In this document: positions 5,316 to 6,318 of the stretch, in pieces
Layout of the letters: each line of letters begins with the position of its first letter
Position numbering within the stretch: position 1 is the first letter of the stretch
Source of the DNA: Acidimicrobiaceae bacterium
GTDB taxonomy: Bacteria; Actinomycetota; Acidimicrobiia; Acidimicrobiales; Salinilacustritrichaceae
DNA: 6,318 nucleotides
Assembly: GCA_003476595.1 (NCBI GenBank)
Contig: DMTU01000114.1
Span: forward strand, 14,541-20,858
Direction of reading: 5' to 3'
Program-made: the position numbers and the translations under genes
The notes under the pieces: generated by a model
What the model saw: the letters and a program-made list of their open reading frames with translations, nothing else
Told to the model about the DNA's origin: nothing
Databases searched by the model: none

Positions 5316-6318
5316 AGATCCGGGCCACCGCCAGCGCCATCCCCCGGCACCGCTACCCGGTGGAGCCCTGGCGGCTGGTGGAGACCGAGCTGGACCACGG
5401 CGACCTCGGTCACACCGAGTCCCTGTTCGCCATCGGCAACGGCTACATCGGCATGCGGGCCAACCCGAGCGAGGGCCGTGAGGCCCACTCCCACGGCACG
5501 TTCCTGAACGGGTTCCACGAGACCTGGCCGATCCACCACGCCGAGGCCGCCGTGGCCTTCGCCACCACCGGCCAGACCATCGTCAACGTCCCCGACGCCA
5601 AGCTGATGAAGCTCTACGTCGACGACGAACCCCTGCTGCTGCGCGAGGCCGACCTCGAGCACTACGAACGAGTGGTCGACTTCCGCACCGGCATCTCCCA
5701 CCGGGAGGTGGTGTGGACCACGCCGGCCGGCAAGCGGCTGCGGGTCCGCTCCGAGCGCATGGTCAGCCTGGAGCACCGACACCTGGCGGTGCTCAGCTTC
5801 GAGGTCGAGATGCTGGAGGGCTCGGCGCCGGTCGTCATCTCCTCCCAGCTCCTCAACCGCCAAGACGGCGAGGACGAGTACCACGTGACCTCGGCGGCCC
5901 TGGGGGAGGGCTTCGACCCGCGCCAGCGCCGGCAGTTCCGGGACCGGGTCCTGCTGCCCCAGCTGCAGCGGCACGAGGCGGACCCGAACGACGGCGGTGA
6001 GGTCGTGCTGGGCTACCGGTGCGCGCAGAGCGGCATGACGCTGGCCTGCGCCTACCACCACGAGGTGGAGACGACGTGCGGCTACGAGACCGACACCGTC
6101 ATCGGTGAGGACCTGGCCAAGACGGTGTTCACCGTGCACGCCGAGGCCGGCGAGAAGTTCCGGCTGACGAAGTACGTCTCCTACCACTCGTCGCGGGGGA
6201 TCCCGTCCCAGGAGCTGGCCGACCGCTGCCACCGGACCATCAAGCGGGCGCGCCGCACGGGGGTCGCGGGCCTCCGGGAGCAGCAGCGGGTGTGGCTCGA
6301 CGGGTTCTGGCAGCGCAC
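5312..6318 (+). CDS. GH65-family glycoside phosphorylase/hydrolase, N-terminal part, cut by window edge
   Basis: The first 335 residues of an enzyme usually about 750-800 long; the frame is still open at the right edge. GH65 enzymes cleave alpha-linked glucosides such as trehalose, maltose or kojibiose, mostly by inverting phosphorolysis to beta-glucose 1-phosphate. What is visible is the N-terminal beta-sandwich domain: VEPWRLVETELD (17-28), then the hallmark ESLFAIGNGYIGMRAN (36-51), the HGTFLNGFHETW segment near 61-72, and a conserved KLYVDDEP region near 100. The catalytic (alpha/alpha)6 barrel with its general-acid Glu and the phosphate-binding residues lies outside, so phosphorylase versus hydrolase and the substrate cannot be decided here. 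ATG 5312 overlaps the HAD stop (ATGA) and has GAGG (5301-5304) seven bases upstream, so translation is probably coupled. Pairing with a beta-PGM-type enzyme favours phosphorylase activity. The pair matches Rv3400-Rv3401 in order. Confidence 0.9.
   Translation, partial: MKIRATASAIPRHRYPVEPWRLVETELDHGDLGHTESLFAIGNGYIGMRANPSEGREAHSHGTFLNGFHETWPIHHAEAAVAFATTGQTIVNVPDAKLMKLYVDDEPLLLREADLEHYERVVDFRTGISHREVVWTTPAGKRLRVRSERMVSLEHRHLAVLSFEVEMLEGSAPVVISSQLLNRQDGEDEYHVTSAALGEGFDPRQRRQFRDRVLLPQLQRHEADPNDGGEVVLGYRCAQSGMTLACAYHHEVETTCGYETDTVIGEDLAKTVFTVHAEAGEKFRLTKYVSYHSSRGIPSQELADRCHRTIKRARRTGVAGLREQQRVWLDGFWQR

Noticed and set aside
4763..6232. Minus-strand open frame of 489 codons antisense to the HAD and GH65 genes
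   Set aside because: It overlaps two genes with clear family motifs on the plus strand and encodes a biased sequence with no recognisable domain.
1..6318. CRISPR array, tRNA/rRNA, insertion sequence or attachment site
   Set aside because: No spaced direct repeats, cloverleaf-like sequence, transposase motifs or terminal inverted repeats were seen; genes are densely packed and intact.

Overview
This window looks like a piece of a high-GC bacterial chromosome, most likely from an actinobacterium (Actinomycetota). By eye it is roughly 70% GC, with G or C at nearly every third codon position. It carries a HAD plus GH65 gene pair of the kind seen in actinobacteria (for example Rv3400/Rv3401 of Mycobacterium tuberculosis), and one gene seems to be transcribed without a leader. 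The finer placement, perhaps Acidimicrobiia, is only a guess.

Left half, minus strand (1-3637): one long gene for a single-chain pyruvate:ferredoxin/flavodoxin oxidoreductase (NifJ/PFOR). It reads in one frame from its start at 3637 to the left edge, and all iron-sulfur and thiamine-diphosphate motifs are intact. Only the last few codons are missing. The long open frames on the opposite strand and in the other minus frame are compositional shadows.

Middle, plus strand (about 3638-4589): a 177-base divergent intergenic region with a plausible promoter leads into a small STAS-domain protein (anti-sigma-factor-antagonist type). A hairpin follows directly after its stop codon. Then comes a strongly acidic 79-residue protein of unknown function. 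The 86 bases between these two genes hold two hairpins whose arms can also pair with each other in a mutually exclusive way, and the Shine-Dalgarno sequence of the acidic protein overlaps the last arm. This is the least explained part of the window.

Right part, plus strand (4590-6318): a two-gene operon. The first gene is a beta-phosphoglucomutase-type HAD enzyme with a -10 hexamer placed so that the mRNA would start at or beside the ATG. It overlaps by four bases (ATGA) the start of a GH65 glycoside phosphorylase/hydrolase, which runs off the right edge before its catalytic domain. The likely joint role is that GH65 phosphorolyses an alpha-linked disaccharide (trehalose, maltose, kojibiose or similar) to beta-glucose 1-phosphate and the HAD enzyme converts this to glucose 6-phosphate. 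Glycolysis would then yield pyruvate, the substrate of the NifJ enzyme, but nothing in the sequence ties nifJ to that operon in regulation.

I see no tRNA, rRNA, CRISPR array, insertion sequence or attachment site. Overall this is a fairly ordinary metabolic and regulatory neighbourhood. I did not find a convincing new system; the best leads are the possible RNA switch before the acidic protein, the acidic protein itself, and a substituted hinge residue in the HAD enzyme.
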